Shown in pieces: positions 18,691-27,580 of a stretch of DNA of 64,000 bases. This DNA is from Candidimonas sp. SYP-B2681. GTDB taxonomy: Bacteria > Pseudomonadota > Gammaproteobacteria > Burkholderiales > Burkholderiaceae_B. Position 1 is the first letter of the stretch, and each line of letters starts with the position of its first letter. The stretch spans positions 124,001 through 188,000 of the forward strand of contig NZ_RYDV01000006.1 of the NCBI RefSeq assembly GCF_003971065.1, read 5' to 3'. Position numbers and translations under genes: made by a program. A model generated the notes under the pieces. The model searched no databases. It was not told the origin of the DNA and saw only the letters and a list, made by a program, of their open reading frames with translations.

Positions 18691-19566
18691 CTACAGGCTC
18701 TGGGCGAACACCGCCTTGGCTTCGACATAGACCGAAGCGGCCATCCTGGCATGGTGGCCTTGTGCATTCCACACAAGGCCGTTCCTGCGCACGGGGGCTC
18801 GTCCGGGCAAGGGCACGCGGGCGATCGCCAGCGATTTCCACATCGACGACCAATCTGGGATCAACGAAACACCCAGCCCCTCATGAACCAAAGAGGCAAT
18901 CGCAAAAATCCCGTCGATTTCCAAGCGTTGCTTGGGGCGTATCTGGTGATCCCGTAAATAGCGGTCCGCCAGTTGGCCCCCATACACGGCACGGTCGTAT
19001 CGAATGAAAGGTTGCGTCGCCAGCAGATGATGGGCCCCTTCATGTTTCAAGGACTCCGGCGCCATGACGACCAGAGGCTCTTCCATAAAGGCCTGCCATA
19101 TGCAGTTTTTCGGCACGGCGAATTGGGGTTCCACCACGATGGCAGCGTCGAGTTCGCCGCTAGCCACTTTGCGGCAAAGGTCGACCGATGCCCCCGGCGT
19201 CACAAAAATCGAGGCATTGGGATATATATCGTATATACGCTTTAGTATCGGGGGCAGGATGATATTCAATGCCGACACGAAGCACCCTATGCGTAATTCG
19301 CCGGGCTGGCCGCCGTCGATCGCCATGGCGCGAAGATCGCGGATGCTACGGATAACGGCCCGCGTGTCGTCAAGGATTCGGATACCGCTTTCGGTCGGCT
19401 TTACCGACCGGCCGGACCGCTTTACCAACGCAACGCCTAAATCGGCTTCAAGGGCCTTGATACGTGCTGCAATGGCAGCCGAGGTCAAGTCCAACTGGCG
19501 GGCAGCGCCGGCAAATGAGCCCGCTTCGACCACGGCGACAAAGCTTTGCATGTATTTTGTGTCCAT
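18691..19566 (-). CDS. LysR-family regulator (PFIRYDR paralogue 1)
   Basis: About 291 residues, LysR helix-turn-helix at about 16-36 and an effector domain containing the segment QPFIRYDRAVYGGQLADRYL. The regulators at 21606 and 33392 share this PFIRYDR block and the RSGRxVKPT linker, so the three are close paralogues. ATG 19566 is preferred over the upstream start at 19596. It is divergent from the DapA-family gene at 19697 across 130 bp and convergent with the dehydratase gene. It probably controls one or both units. Confidence 0.88.
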   Translation of the reverse strand: MDTKYMQSFVAVVEAGSFAGAARQLDLTSAAIAARIKALEADLGVALVKRSGRSVKPTESGIRILDDTRAVIRSIRDLRAMAIDGGQPGELRIGCFVSALNIILPPILKRIYDIYPNASIFVTPGASVDLCRKVASGELDAAIVVEPQFAVPKNCIWQAFMEEPLVVMAPESLKHEGAHHLLATQPFIRYDRAVYGGQLADRYLRDHQIRPKQRLEIDGIFAIASLVHEGLGVSLIPDWSSMWKSLAIARVPLPGRAPVRRNGLVWNAQGHHARMAASVYVEAKAVFAQSL

Positions 19567-19628
19567 GATGTCCGATCGTAAGTGATAAGGAAGCAAAAAA
19601 ATCTATTGTCTAAACCAAGCGAAAACCA

Positions 19629-19641
19629 CTTTAACTTAAAG
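19629..19641. promoter_or_regulatory. Short palindrome in LysR/DapA-family divergent promoter
   Basis: CTTTAA-C-TTAAAG is a perfect 6-bp inverted repeat around one base, placed between the divergent starts at 19566 and 19697. It is a candidate operator for the adjacent LysR protein. The same core TTAACTTAA recurs near 22613 upstream of the enolase-superfamily gene. Confidence 0.35.
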
Positions 19642-19696
19642 CGCGTTCGAGCCATACTTTTACAGTTCAGTGCATGAATCAATTTGCGGAGACCAT

Positions 19697-20632
19697 ATGA
19701 CGAATTCGAAAATACGCGGGGTGCTATCCCCCGTCCTGACCCCGTTCAACCCTGACTATTCTGTTTCGAAGCCGCGATTTCTTAAGCATTGCACGTCCCT
19801 GATCGAACAGGACGTTGGTCTGGCCGTATTCGGCACGAATTCTGAAGCAAACTCCCTATCTACGAACGAAAAAAGACAACTTCTGGACGTACTGGTGGAA
19901 AATGGCCTACCCACCAACAAGATGATGCCCGGCACCGGCTGCTGCTCGATTACCGACTCAATCGAATTATCCAGGCATGCGGTCGAATTGGGCTGCAGTG
20001 GCGTCTTGATGCTTCCCCCTTTCTACTACAAAGGGGTCAGCGATGAAGGTCTGTATCGCAACTACGCCAGCATCATCGACGGCGTTGCCGACACTCGCCT
20101 GAAGATCTATCTTTATCATATCCCCCCGGTGTCCCAGGTCGGCATCAGCCTGGCGCTTATCGAACGATTGTTGAAGGCGTATCCCGAAAACATCGCGGGC
20201 ATCAAAGACAGTTCGGGAAATTGGGACAACACACTGGCCATGCTGCAGCAGTTCCAGCCGGAAGGCTTCGATGTCTTCGCTGGCAGCGAGGCCTTTCTGC
20301 TGCAAACCTTGCGCCACGGCGGCGCAGGTTGTATTACGGCCACCGGTAATGTCAATCCATCGGCCATCGCGCACCTTTATGCGACATGGCAACAAGACGA
20401 CGCGGATGTTCAGCAGGCCGACCTGAATACGGTGCGAGGCGTATTCCAGAAGCTGCCCATGATTCCCGCCATGAAAGCGGCCATTGCCTGGCAAGCGCAA
20501 GACCCGGCCTGGGCCACAGTAAGGCCTCCCTTGGTCGAACTGAATCAGGAACAGAACAACCAGCTGATAAAAGAGTTAACTGAAATCAACTTCCAGATCA
20601 ACAACTCCAAAGCACTGGCACACGCTAGCTAA
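19697..20632 (+). CDS. DapA-family lyase
   Basis: 311 residues of the dihydrodipicolinate synthase / N-acetylneuraminate lyase superfamily. It has GVLSPVLTPFN at the N-terminus, FGTNSEANSLS at the GTTGE position, the catalytic tyrosine in YLYHIPP, and the Schiff-base lysine in AGIKDSSGNWDN (about residue 171). The start at 19697 follows GGAG. Set between a sugar-acid-type dehydratase and a 2-hydroxyacid dehydrogenase, it is more likely a 2-keto-3-deoxy acid aldolase or dehydratase than lysine-biosynthetic DapA. It differs clearly from the DapA-family protein at 5032. Confidence 0.88.
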   Translation: MTNSKIRGVLSPVLTPFNPDYSVSKPRFLKHCTSLIEQDVGLAVFGTNSEANSLSTNEKRQLLDVLVENGLPTNKMMPGTGCCSITDSIELSRHAVELGCSGVLMLPPFYYKGVSDEGLYRNYASIIDGVADTRLKIYLYHIPPVSQVGISLALIERLLKAYPENIAGIKDSSGNWDNTLAMLQQFQPEGFDVFAGSEAFLLQTLRHGGAGCITATGNVNPSAIAHLYATWQQDDADVQQADLNTVRGVFQKLPMIPAMKAAIAWQAQDPAWATVRPPLVELNQEQNNQLIKELTEINFQINNSKALAHAS

Positions 20633-20641
20633 AGACCGCAA

Positions 20642-20666
20642 GGCGCCCGGGTTTCGGGCGCCGTTT
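20642..20666 (+). terminator. Hairpin after the DapA-family gene
   Basis: GGCGCCCG and CGGGCGCC form a perfect 8-bp stem with a 5-base loop, followed by GTTTC. It lies in the 42-bp gap before the next gene on the same strand, so it may be a terminator or attenuator; the T tract is weak. Confidence 0.5.
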
Positions 20667-20674
20667 CAACGACC

Positions 20675-21616
20675 ATGACCCTGCCTACCCGTTTCCCGCC
20701 CTTGCTCACGTTTGGCGCTTTTCCAGAATCGATCGCCCATCGGCTCGGTCAGGTTTTTCAGCTCTACGATCCGGACGATCTGAACGTCGATCCGGCACTA
20801 CACGACCGCATTGAAGGCATCGTTACGCGTTCGAACTATCGCATTCCGCAGGAATTACTCGAACGACTTCCGAACTTGGGCATTATCGCCACGAATGGGG
20901 TGGGCTACGATGGGATTCCGCTGGCCTATACAAAAAGCCGTGGCATTGTGGTGACCAACACACCCGATGTACTTAACAAGGCCGTGGCCGAACTGGCCAT
21001 TGGGTTGCTCTTGGCAATACTGCGCCACCTGCCGCAGGCCGACCAGTTCGTCAGGACCGGAGCATGGCAAACACGCCCGTTTCCCCTGGGCACCACGTTG
21101 GCTGGCAAGAAAATCGGTATGGTCGGCTTTGGACGAATCGGCAAGGAAATCGCTAAACGCTTTGCCCCCTTCGATGTTGACGTGGCGTATTTTGGCCGAA
21201 CTCAACAGCAAGTCGAACCCGTTTATTTCAACGATCTGAAAACCCTCGCCTCGTATGCGGACGTTCTGATCGTATGCTGCCCCGGCGGCCCAGATACTTA
21301 TCAGATTATCAACGCCGATATTCTGCGGGCCCTTGGGCCTGCCGGCGTATTGGTCAACATTTCGCGCGGCAGCGTGATCAACGAGGCTGATCTATGCAAG
21401 GCGCTGGGCGATGGCACTATTCTGGGTGCCGCACTCGACGTTTTCAATGAAGAGCCTCTGGCCGACAGTCCCTTACGTAGGCTTGGCAACGTCGTGCTGG
21501 CGCCGCATATGGGCAGCGCCACGCACGAAACGCGCATGGAAATGGCCGAACTGGCCATCCAAAATTTGACCCGTTATTTCACGTACGGGCAGGCAGTCAC
21601 TCCGGTTACGGGATAG
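20675..21616 (+). CDS. D-isomer 2-hydroxyacid dehydrogenase (glyoxylate/hydroxypyruvate reductase-like)
   Basis: 313 residues. The NAD(P) Rossmann motif is VGFGRIGKEIAKR, the catalytic arginine is in NISRGS (about residue 229), the glutamate in DVFNEEP, and the histidine in APHMGSATHETR. After the second beta strand it has YFGRTQ; an arginine there usually indicates NADPH preference. It resembles GhrB-type reductases. In this cluster it could reduce glyoxylate, hydroxypyruvate or a related 2-oxo acid released by the lyase. The 3-prime end overlaps the convergent LysR gene by 11 bp. Confidence 0.87.
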   Translation: MTLPTRFPPLLTFGAFPESIAHRLGQVFQLYDPDDLNVDPALHDRIEGIVTRSNYRIPQELLERLPNLGIIATNGVGYDGIPLAYTKSRGIVVTNTPDVLNKAVAELAIGLLLAILRHLPQADQFVRTGAWQTRPFPLGTTLAGKKIGMVGFGRIGKEIAKRFAPFDVDVAYFGRTQQQVEPVYFNDLKTLASYADVLIVCCPGGPDTYQIINADILRALGPAGVLVNISRGSVINEADLCKALGDGTILGAALDVFNEEPLADSPLRRLGNVVLAPHMGSATHETRMEMAELAIQNLTRYFTYGQAVTPVTG

Positions 21617-22469
21617 CCAAATCCAGAAAAGCACGCACCAGTTTCTCGCGCGGATTCGCCCTGAGCCATAACAAACCAAGGCTGCGCGTTGGAACGGGTT
21701 CCGGAAGGCTGTGGCGTGTCAGGGCTGGTTCGATCTGGTCCCCGGACGCCCAATCGGGAAGCACCGACACCCCCAAACCGCTTTTGACCAGATCGGCAAT
21801 GTAGTCGATACCGTCAAGTTCAAGCCGGGCATTCGGATGCACATTATGCGAAGTCAAATAATCGTCGGCCATTTTGCCCGCAACGACTCGCCTGTCGTAT
21901 CGGATAAAAGGGTTCTCGTTAATAATGGCAAACGGGTCGCGGCCCTCCATGCCCACAGGCGTCAATAACACCAGGCGTTCCGTTCTTAAAGTTCTCCAGT
22001 GCAGGGTTTTCGGCATGTCAAATAAAGGGTGCACCAAGATAGCGGCATCCAGATCGCCACGCAGCACCCCGTCATACAGCACGGTCGAGGCGGCCGGCTC
22101 GATCAGGACGTCGATGTTTTCATAGGTATCGACCCACTTCCTTAGCACCGGAGGAAGCATGCCTTTCAGTGCGGAAGGCGTGGCCCCCAAGGTGAGCGGG
22201 CCCGCGGGCAGTTCATTGTTGCTGGCAAGGGAACTAAAGTTTTTCACCTCGACCAGGATGAGCCTGGCTTGCTTGAGCACTTTGCTGCCGGCCTGTGTCG
22301 GTTTGACTGTCCTGCCCGACCTTTCAATAAGGGTGGTGCCTACCTCGGCCTCGAGCGCCTTAAGCCTTAACGATACCGCCGTCGGAGTCAGATCCAAAAA
22401 CCGCGCGGCGGCAGCAATCGAGCCTAGTTCCACCACTTGTACAAAACTCTCTATGAAACGCGTGTCCAC
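21606..22469 (-). CDS. LysR-family regulator (PFIRYDR paralogue 2)
   Basis: 287 residues. N-terminal helix-turn-helix (IAAAARFLDLTPTAVSLRLK) and effector domain with NPFIRYDRRVVAGKMADDYL, matching the paralogues at 18691 and 33392. It is divergent from the enolase-superfamily gene at 22648 with 178 bp between, the classic arrangement for a LysR regulator and its target. The effector is probably the substrate or an intermediate of the enzyme cluster. Confidence 0.88.
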   Translation of the reverse strand: MDTRFIESFVQVVELGSIAAAARFLDLTPTAVSLRLKALEAEVGTTLIERSGRTVKPTQAGSKVLKQARLILVEVKNFSSLASNNELPAGPLTLGATPSALKGMLPPVLRKWVDTYENIDVLIEPAASTVLYDGVLRGDLDAAILVHPLFDMPKTLHWRTLRTERLVLLTPVGMEGRDPFAIINENPFIRYDRRVVAGKMADDYLTSHNVHPNARLELDGIDYIADLVKSGLGVSVLPDWASGDQIEPALTRHSLPEPVPTRSLGLLWLRANPREKLVRAFLDLAIP

Positions 22470-22647
22470 ATTCCTCCCGGGGAATCGGTATCTGGCCTAG
22501 AGTTGCAAATACATGCTACCGGAGGTCAAAAGATTGTTTTTCTTACTTCTGAAGGCAGCGAAAGAACATTGTTCCTCTTACACATATCTACAAGAATAGC
22601 TGGGAGCAGTCATTAACTTAACCTAGCCAGAGAAGAGAAAAGATTCT

Positions 22648-23772
22648 ATGCCAATTATCCAGTCCATAGAAGTTTGCGCCGTCGCGGTTCCGCTCGACAT
22701 CGTGACATCATTTTCAAACAGAACCGTCAGCACCAGGCATTATGGTTTGGTCAAGGTCCGGTCGACGGACGGCGTGGAAGGCATAGGGTTTTGCTATGTC
22801 GGCAGTGCAGGCGGCGCCATTTTCAGTCAGGCGGTCAAGGAATTATTCGCTCCTGTGTTGATCAACAGCGATTCCTACGCGGTCGAAGGCCTGTGGCAGA
22901 AAATGTATCAGGAAGCGCTGCTGCAAGGACGTTCAGGCACGGTTATGCGAGCCCTTAGCGCCCTGGACATTGCTTTGTGGGATTTGAACGCGAAAACCCA
23001 TCAGTTGCCGTTGCACAAATTTATGGGCGCCGTAGAGCTTGACGCGGTACCAGCCTATGCCAGCGGCGGCTACTACCTGGACGGCAAAACGCCTCAGCAT
23101 CTGGGCGAGGAAATGGCCAGTTATGTCGACAAAGGCTTCAAGGCAGTAAAGATGAAATCGGGCCGGCTGTCGCCCCGCGAAGAAGAAGAACGACTGAAAG
23201 CCGCCAGGCAAGCCATAGGCCCCGACGTCGAACTGATGATGGACATGAACAACGCCTGGGTCGACACCACACAGGCCATGCAGTATGTCAGGCGCTTCGA
23301 ACAATACGATCCTTATTTCTTCGAAGAACCGTTTCTGCCGGACGATATCGACAACCATGCACGGCTCGCCAAATTGACCACCGTGCCTATCGCCACGGCT
23401 GAAATCGGCTACGGCCGCTGGTACCACAAGGAACTGATGGACAAGGGTGCGGCATCGATTCTGCAGACCGATGCCGCAGTATGTGGCGGCATCACCGAAT
23501 GGCGACGAATTGCCCAGACAGCCGCCAGTTATGGCTTGATCATGTGCCCGCACTGGTTCCATGACCTGCATGCGCCTTTGGTGGCCAGTACGCCTAACGC
23601 CAGGTATGTGGAATTCTTCTGGAATGACCAGGTGCTGAATTTCCGCAATCTGGTTGATCGTCAGCTTTCACACAAAGACGGCAAAGTGATACTGCATCAA
23701 GAACCTGGCCTGGGATTCGGATTCGACGAAAAATTCGTGGCTAAATTCGCTAAGTGGGAAACGGTCAAGTAA
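22648..23772 (+). CDS. Enolase-superfamily enzyme, mandelate racemase / muconate lactonising type
   Basis: 374 residues with the capping domain first and the barrel from about residue 130. Catalytic features are visible: VKMK (K168 and K170), metal-ligand candidates D199 in MMDMN, E226/E227 in FEEPF and E252 in TAEIG, and a histidine-rich PHWFHDLH (H302-H308) where the MR subgroup has its general base. Acid-sugar dehydratases and racemases share this set. Together with the IlvD/Edd enzyme it gives the cluster two mechanistically different dehydratases. It is the first gene of a possible operon with the Bug gene at 23857. Confidence 0.88.
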   Translation: MPIIQSIEVCAVAVPLDIVTSFSNRTVSTRHYGLVKVRSTDGVEGIGFCYVGSAGGAIFSQAVKELFAPVLINSDSYAVEGLWQKMYQEALLQGRSGTVMRALSALDIALWDLNAKTHQLPLHKFMGAVELDAVPAYASGGYYLDGKTPQHLGEEMASYVDKGFKAVKMKSGRLSPREEEERLKAARQAIGPDVELMMDMNNAWVDTTQAMQYVRRFEQYDPYFFEEPFLPDDIDNHARLAKLTTVPIATAEIGYGRWYHKELMDKGAASILQTDAAVCGGITEWRRIAQTAASYGLIMCPHWFHDLHAPLVASTPNARYVEFFWNDQVLNFRNLVDRQLSHKDGKVILHQEPGLGFGFDEKFVAKFAKWETVK

Positions 23773-23856
23773 GGCAGGCTGGGGCATGGCAAGGCCAAAA
23801 CCGCTGTGCCCCGTGAAGAAAAAACATTACATAAATAAAAACCGGAGAAAGACAAA

Positions 23857-24831
23857 ATGTTCAAGTTCAAGAAAGCCCTGATCCTGTCATGCATATCGAC
23901 GGCCTTGCTGGGCATTCAGCCTGTTTATGCCGCCGACGATTGGCCAACGCGTTCCATCACCTATGTTTCGCCTTTTCCGGTCGGCAGCAATACCGACACG
24001 CTGGGACGCATTATTGCCGACCAGATGGCCAAAACGCTGAACGTACCCGTGGTGGTCGAGAACCGGCCTGGCGCCACCGGCATGATCGGATCCAGCTATG
24101 TCGCTAAAGCCAAGCCCGACGGCTACACCATTATGGGCGGCAGCATTGCATCTCATGCCATCAACGCCGGCCTGTTCCCGAATATGCAGTACGACGCTGT
24201 GAAATCCTTCGAGCCCATTACTGTCATTGGCTTCAATGCCAATACGCTCGTAGTGGCAAAGAACAGTCCCTTCAAGAGCCTCAAAGACGTCATCGCCGCG
24301 GCCAAGGCCGCGCCCGAAACTGTGACCTATGCGTCGTCCGGCATCGGGACGACTCAGCATATGTCTGGCGTACTGCTTTCTTCGGAAGCAGACGTCAAGG
24401 CAGTGCACGTACCCTACGGCGGCAAGTCGGCATTGCCCGATATTATTGGCGGCCAGGTCAGCATGATGTTCGAAGGCCCCACCGTCGTACCGCACGTCCT
24501 GCAAGGCACGGTTCGCGCCCTCGCCGTTACCTCGCCAAAACGACTCGCCAGCCTGCCCGATGTACCCACCATGCAAGAAGCGGGATTGCCCAATTATGAA
24601 ATGCGGGCATGGCAAGCGATTTTCGCTCCCAAAGGCACGCCCAAACCCATTATCGACAAGCTTTACGAATCGATCAGCCTGGCACTGAAAAGCCCCGAAG
24701 TTCTCAACAAGCTGAACACGATGGGGGTGGAGCCTTCAGGTATGCCGCCGGCCGAATTTGCGATTTTCCAGCAACAGGAAATCGACAAATGGCGCAAACT
24801 TATCAAGGCGGCTGACATCAAGATACAGTAA
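23857..24831 (+). CDS. Bug-family TTT periplasmic substrate-binding protein (orphan)
   Basis: 324 residues: signal peptide to VYAAD (about residue 24), DWPTRSITYVSPFPVGSNTDTLGR, AKPDGYT and TYASSGIGTTQHMSG. The usual PGG of this family reads VGSN here, a departure at the ligand loop. GGAGAAAG precedes the start. It is 84 bp downstream of the enolase-superfamily gene and 67 bp upstream of the 3-hydroxyacyl-CoA dehydrogenase gene, so probably in one transcript. Closest relative in the window by eye is the Bug protein at 2105. Confidence 0.92.
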   Translation: MFKFKKALILSCISTALLGIQPVYAADDWPTRSITYVSPFPVGSNTDTLGRIIADQMAKTLNVPVVVENRPGATGMIGSSYVAKAKPDGYTIMGGSIASHAINAGLFPNMQYDAVKSFEPITVIGFNANTLVVAKNSPFKSLKDVIAAAKAAPETVTYASSGIGTTQHMSGVLLSSEADVKAVHVPYGGKSALPDIIGGQVSMMFEGPTVVPHVLQGTVRALAVTSPKRLASLPDVPTMQEAGLPNYEMRAWQAIFAPKGTPKPIIDKLYESISLALKSPEVLNKLNTMGVEPSGMPPAEFAIFQQQEIDKWRKLIKAADIKIQ

Positions 24832-24898
24832 GCGCTTTACTCGGTTTAGTTACCAGGGGTCGTCAACGCGGCCCCATTATTCTTTTCAGGAGACGACA

Positions 24899-25831
24899 TT
24901 GGCACTGAATGATTCTGTTGTAGTCATTGGCGGCGGCACCATGGGCTGCGACATTGCCGGCATTTTTTACGCCGCCGGCTGGAATGCGCAGGTGGTGGAG
25001 ACCAACGAAAAAGTACGGGCGCGCCTGACTAGCGCGGTACCTGCAGCCGCGGCTGAAACCGGCATCCACAGGCAGGGCGGCACGGTTGACGCGCTGGCGT
25101 CATTGGCCAACATCGACTGGTCCCATGCACGGATCGTCATAGAATGTGTCTTGGAAGAACTCTCCGTCAAACAACAGGTCTTCCAGGAACTCGAGAAGCT
25201 CGCGCCCCCCGACATACCCCTGACCAGCAATTCGTCGGGCTTGCCCATCAGCAAAATCGCCGAACACTGCACCAGCGCCCAGCGCATGCTTAACCTGCAC
25301 TTCTTTATGCCCGCCCATTTGGTGCCTGCCGTTGAAGTGGTACGCAGTGTGCATACCGACGAGGCACGCGCCCAGGAAGTCAGCGATATCATGCGCTCAG
25401 TGCGTAAAAAACCGGTACAAGTCAAACGGGACGTCGCCGGCTTTCTGGCCAATCGCATCCAGCACGCGCTTATGCGCGAAGCGATTGCGCTCGTCGATGA
25501 AGGCTTTGCTAGCGCCGAAGACGTCGACCTGGCGGTGCGTTATGGTTTTGGCTTCCGTTATATCGCCGCCGGCCCTTTGCTGCAAAAAGACCTGGCCGGC
25601 ATAGACATTCATTGCGCGGCTGCCGCCTCCATCTACCCAGAGCTGCACCAAAACACCGAGCCCAGCCCACTGATGAAAAATCTGGTCTCGCAGGGGCATT
25701 ACGGCGTCAAGTCGCCCAGTCGTAAAGGGTTTTATGACTGGGATGAAGACTCCATTGCACGCGCCCAGTCTCGTTATCAAACTGCGTTGAAAAAAGCCAT
25801 GCAAATTTTGCGCGACGAAGACAACGACTGA
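24899..25831 (+). CDS. 3-hydroxyacyl-CoA dehydrogenase-family protein
   Basis: About 310 residues starting at TTG 24899, preceded by AGGAGA; the frame continues upstream into the Bug gene but has no better start. The N-terminal NAD domain has VVVIGGGTMGCDIAG, and the catalytic-site segments are SNSSGLPISKIA and LNLHFFMPAHLVPAVEVV (His-Glu pair). The C-terminal helical domain runs from DVAGFLANRIQHALMREAI. It is related to 3-hydroxybutyryl-CoA and L-carnitine/L-gulonate dehydrogenases. Substrate uncertain; context suggests NAD-dependent oxidation of a 3-hydroxy acid. Confidence 0.85.
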   Translation: MALNDSVVVIGGGTMGCDIAGIFYAAGWNAQVVETNEKVRARLTSAVPAAAAETGIHRQGGTVDALASLANIDWSHARIVIECVLEELSVKQQVFQELEKLAPPDIPLTSNSSGLPISKIAEHCTSAQRMLNLHFFMPAHLVPAVEVVRSVHTDEARAQEVSDIMRSVRKKPVQVKRDVAGFLANRIQHALMREAIALVDEGFASAEDVDLAVRYGFGFRYIAAGPLLQKDLAGIDIHCAAAASIYPELHQNTEPSPLMKNLVSQGHYGVKSPSRKGFYDWDEDSIARAQSRYQTALKKAMQILRDEDND

Positions 25832-25914
25832 CCCCTTAAGGAAGGCACAACGATCGGCATGCCGCTTGCTGTCCGCGCCAATAAACGCGAACTTATGACG
25901 CACAAGGGGACAGC

Positions 25915-26412
25915 ATGGCAAGCATCGAGAAAGTGGCAGACTTCATGAGGTCCGAATCGTTAATGCTGGTCACGGCCGAATCATGCACGGCAGGACTCAT
26001 CGCCGCGACACTGGCTGATATTCCAGGCGCGGGTGAACTGCTCGACTGTGCATTTGTCGTGTACTCGCCCGACGCCAAGAAGAACTGCGTAGCGGTCAAG
26101 CAAGAAACGCTGGACGAATTCAATTTGACCAGCGAAGAGATTGCACGGGAAATGGCCGAAGGCGCTTTAGGAAAGAGCCGTGCCAATGTCGCGGTTTCCA
26201 ACACCGGCGTCACCGATAATACCGATGACGCCGTTCCGGCAGGAACCCAATGCTTTGCGTGGGCGTTCCAGCCCAATGGGGCCGGAGGTCCGCCCGTCGT
26301 ATTCAGCGAAACGTGTCGTTTCTCGGGCGATAGAACGTCGATCCGGCAGGCCAGCGCGGAATACGCCCTTGAGCGCATCCCGCATTACTTCTCGCAGCTA
26401 CGGAAGCAGTAA
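25915..26412 (+). CDS. CinA-family amidohydrolase (PncC-like)
   Basis: 165 residues covering the CinA C-terminal domain alone, as in nicotinamide-mononucleotide deamidases. Typical segments are LMLVTAESCTAGLIAATLADIPGAGELLDCAFVVYS, with the conserved serine-cysteine region, and AVSNTGVTD. AAGGGGACAGC precedes the start. It lies 83 bp after the dehydrogenase gene. It may be a housekeeping pyridine-nucleotide salvage enzyme or a specialised amidase in this cluster; sequence alone does not decide. Confidence 0.85.
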   Translation: MASIEKVADFMRSESLMLVTAESCTAGLIAATLADIPGAGELLDCAFVVYSPDAKKNCVAVKQETLDEFNLTSEEIAREMAEGALGKSRANVAVSNTGVTDNTDDAVPAGTQCFAWAFQPNGAGGPPVVFSETCRFSGDRTSIRQASAEYALERIPHYFSQLRKQ

Positions 26413-26435
26413 GCAAGCCTTAACGGCCGCCTGAA

Positions 26436-27263
26436 CTAGCGCGACCACAGCACATAGAAGCCCTGGGCCAGATACACCGCGCCAATCGTCATGACTATCC
26501 ATTGCGTCCAGCGCCGGAACTGATGGTCGGTAAGCCGTTCGAGTACCAGTTTGCTAAGGCTGGTGCCCATGATGGCCATCACCACGGCAATGCCCATGGC
26601 CCATTCATCGGCCTGGACCTCGTCGCCCAAAATACTGGTGAAATACACCAGCTTGGCCATGTGTGAGAACGTTTGACATGCGGCTTTGGTCGCCACGATG
26701 GTTCGCCGGTCCATCTGATTGCGCACAAAGAACACATCAAGCAGTGGCCCTGAAACGCCAGCAATAAACTGCATTACGGTATTCAGGAAGCCGCACAGTT
26801 CTGCCCCGAAACGGCGGTTTACTTGCGGAACGAACTTCGCCGGCACCAGGACAGCCAAAAACGGGATGATGCCCAGGGCGATCAGCACAAAGGCCTTGTC
26901 GGGGACAAACGCCATGAACGAAAACATGGCGGCGGCCACCAGCAGGCCAGCAATATAACGGGCGAAAATCCGGAAATGCACATTACGCCGCCACATAATG
27001 GCGCGCCAGCCATTGGACGTCATCTGCGCGGTGCCATGCAGAACCATGGCAGCCGGTACGGGCAGAAAGGCAATCAGGATGCCCATTAGCACCATCCCGC
27101 CGGCCATGCCGAATACTCCGGAAAGGAATGACGTGCCCAGCACGGAAAATGCGATTAATACCAGGAATCCGATCTGCAAGGTATGTCCAATGAATCGAAA
27201 GAGGAGCTGTTGGAATTGACGGTTCGAGATTATAGTCGTCGACGCGATAGGTGCGCTGACCAT
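26436..27263 (-). CDS. TauE/SafE-family membrane permease
   Basis: 275 residues with about eight hydrophobic segments. The N-terminal half has FLSGVFGMAGGMVLMGILIAFLP, the glycine-rich signature of TauE/SafE (DUF81) permeases, and the second half repeats a similar pattern around GVSGPLLDVFFV. Family members export sulfite, sulfoacetate or other organosulfur anions. No sulfur-metabolism gene is adjacent, so the substrate is open. The start lacks a clear ribosome-binding site. Confidence 0.82.
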   Translation of the reverse strand: MVSAPIASTTIISNRQFQQLLFRFIGHTLQIGFLVLIAFSVLGTSFLSGVFGMAGGMVLMGILIAFLPVPAAMVLHGTAQMTSNGWRAIMWRRNVHFRIFARYIAGLLVAAAMFSFMAFVPDKAFVLIALGIIPFLAVLVPAKFVPQVNRRFGAELCGFLNTVMQFIAGVSGPLLDVFFVRNQMDRRTIVATKAACQTFSHMAKLVYFTSILGDEVQADEWAMGIAVVMAIMGTSLSKLVLERLTDHQFRRWTQWIVMTIGAVYLAQGFYVLWSR

Positions 27264-27373
27264 ATCGGAGACGACTCGAGCGCTTCAGACCTCGAACGAT
27301 AGGGCGAAATAGAGGCTGTGTGTCCTGGCTTCCCTGGCGTCAACGTCGGCGGACAAGGCTATTTTCCGTTCGG

Positions 27374-27490
27374 CGTCATGAGGGGAAAGCGATCACCGCG
27401 TTCCTGCACACCCTGACCGGCGACCAGCCCAAAGTGGAATACTCCATTCTTCCACGCAGCACGTCGACGACACCCCGGCGGCAGAAGTAA
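27374..27490 (+). pseudogene. Relic of a di-haem cytochrome c peroxidase C-terminus
   Basis: In the 317-bp gap between two minus-strand genes, one plus-strand frame reads GKAITAFLHTLTGDQPKVEY, then SILP, and ends at a TAA at 27488-27490. This matches the C-terminal end of bacterial di-haem cytochrome c peroxidases (EEIKAIVAFLxTLTGxxP..PxLP). Only about 38 codons remain, with no haem motif or start, so it is a deletion remnant. The rest of 27264-27580 holds only the Bug terminator and no other gene I can support. Confidence 0.55.
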
Positions 27491-27514
27491 AAAATTAAGG
27501 CGCCCGAAGGCGCC
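27489..27514 (-). terminator. Terminator of the Bug gene at 27581, UUCG tetraloop
   Basis: On the minus strand GGCGCC-TTCG-GGCGCC forms a 6-bp stem with a stable UUCG loop, followed by TTAATTTTTT. It lies 67 bp past the Bug stop codon and overlaps the end of the peroxidase relic. Confidence 0.8.
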
Positions 27515-27580
27515 AACATGGTGTTTCGTTGCCCTGCGGTTCCGTAAAGGACCGCGGGGCGCTTTGCTATCAGCCCCGCA

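Noticed and set aside
22564-22574. GAAC-ATT-GTTC as an operator for the LysR/enolase-family divergent promoter
   Set aside because: Four-base arms are too short to distinguish from chance in a 178-bp A/T-rich gap.
23781-23812. GGGGCA/TGCCCC hairpin between the enolase-superfamily and Bug genes as a terminator
   Set aside because: Short stem, long loop and no T tract; at most a weak intergenic hairpin within one transcript.
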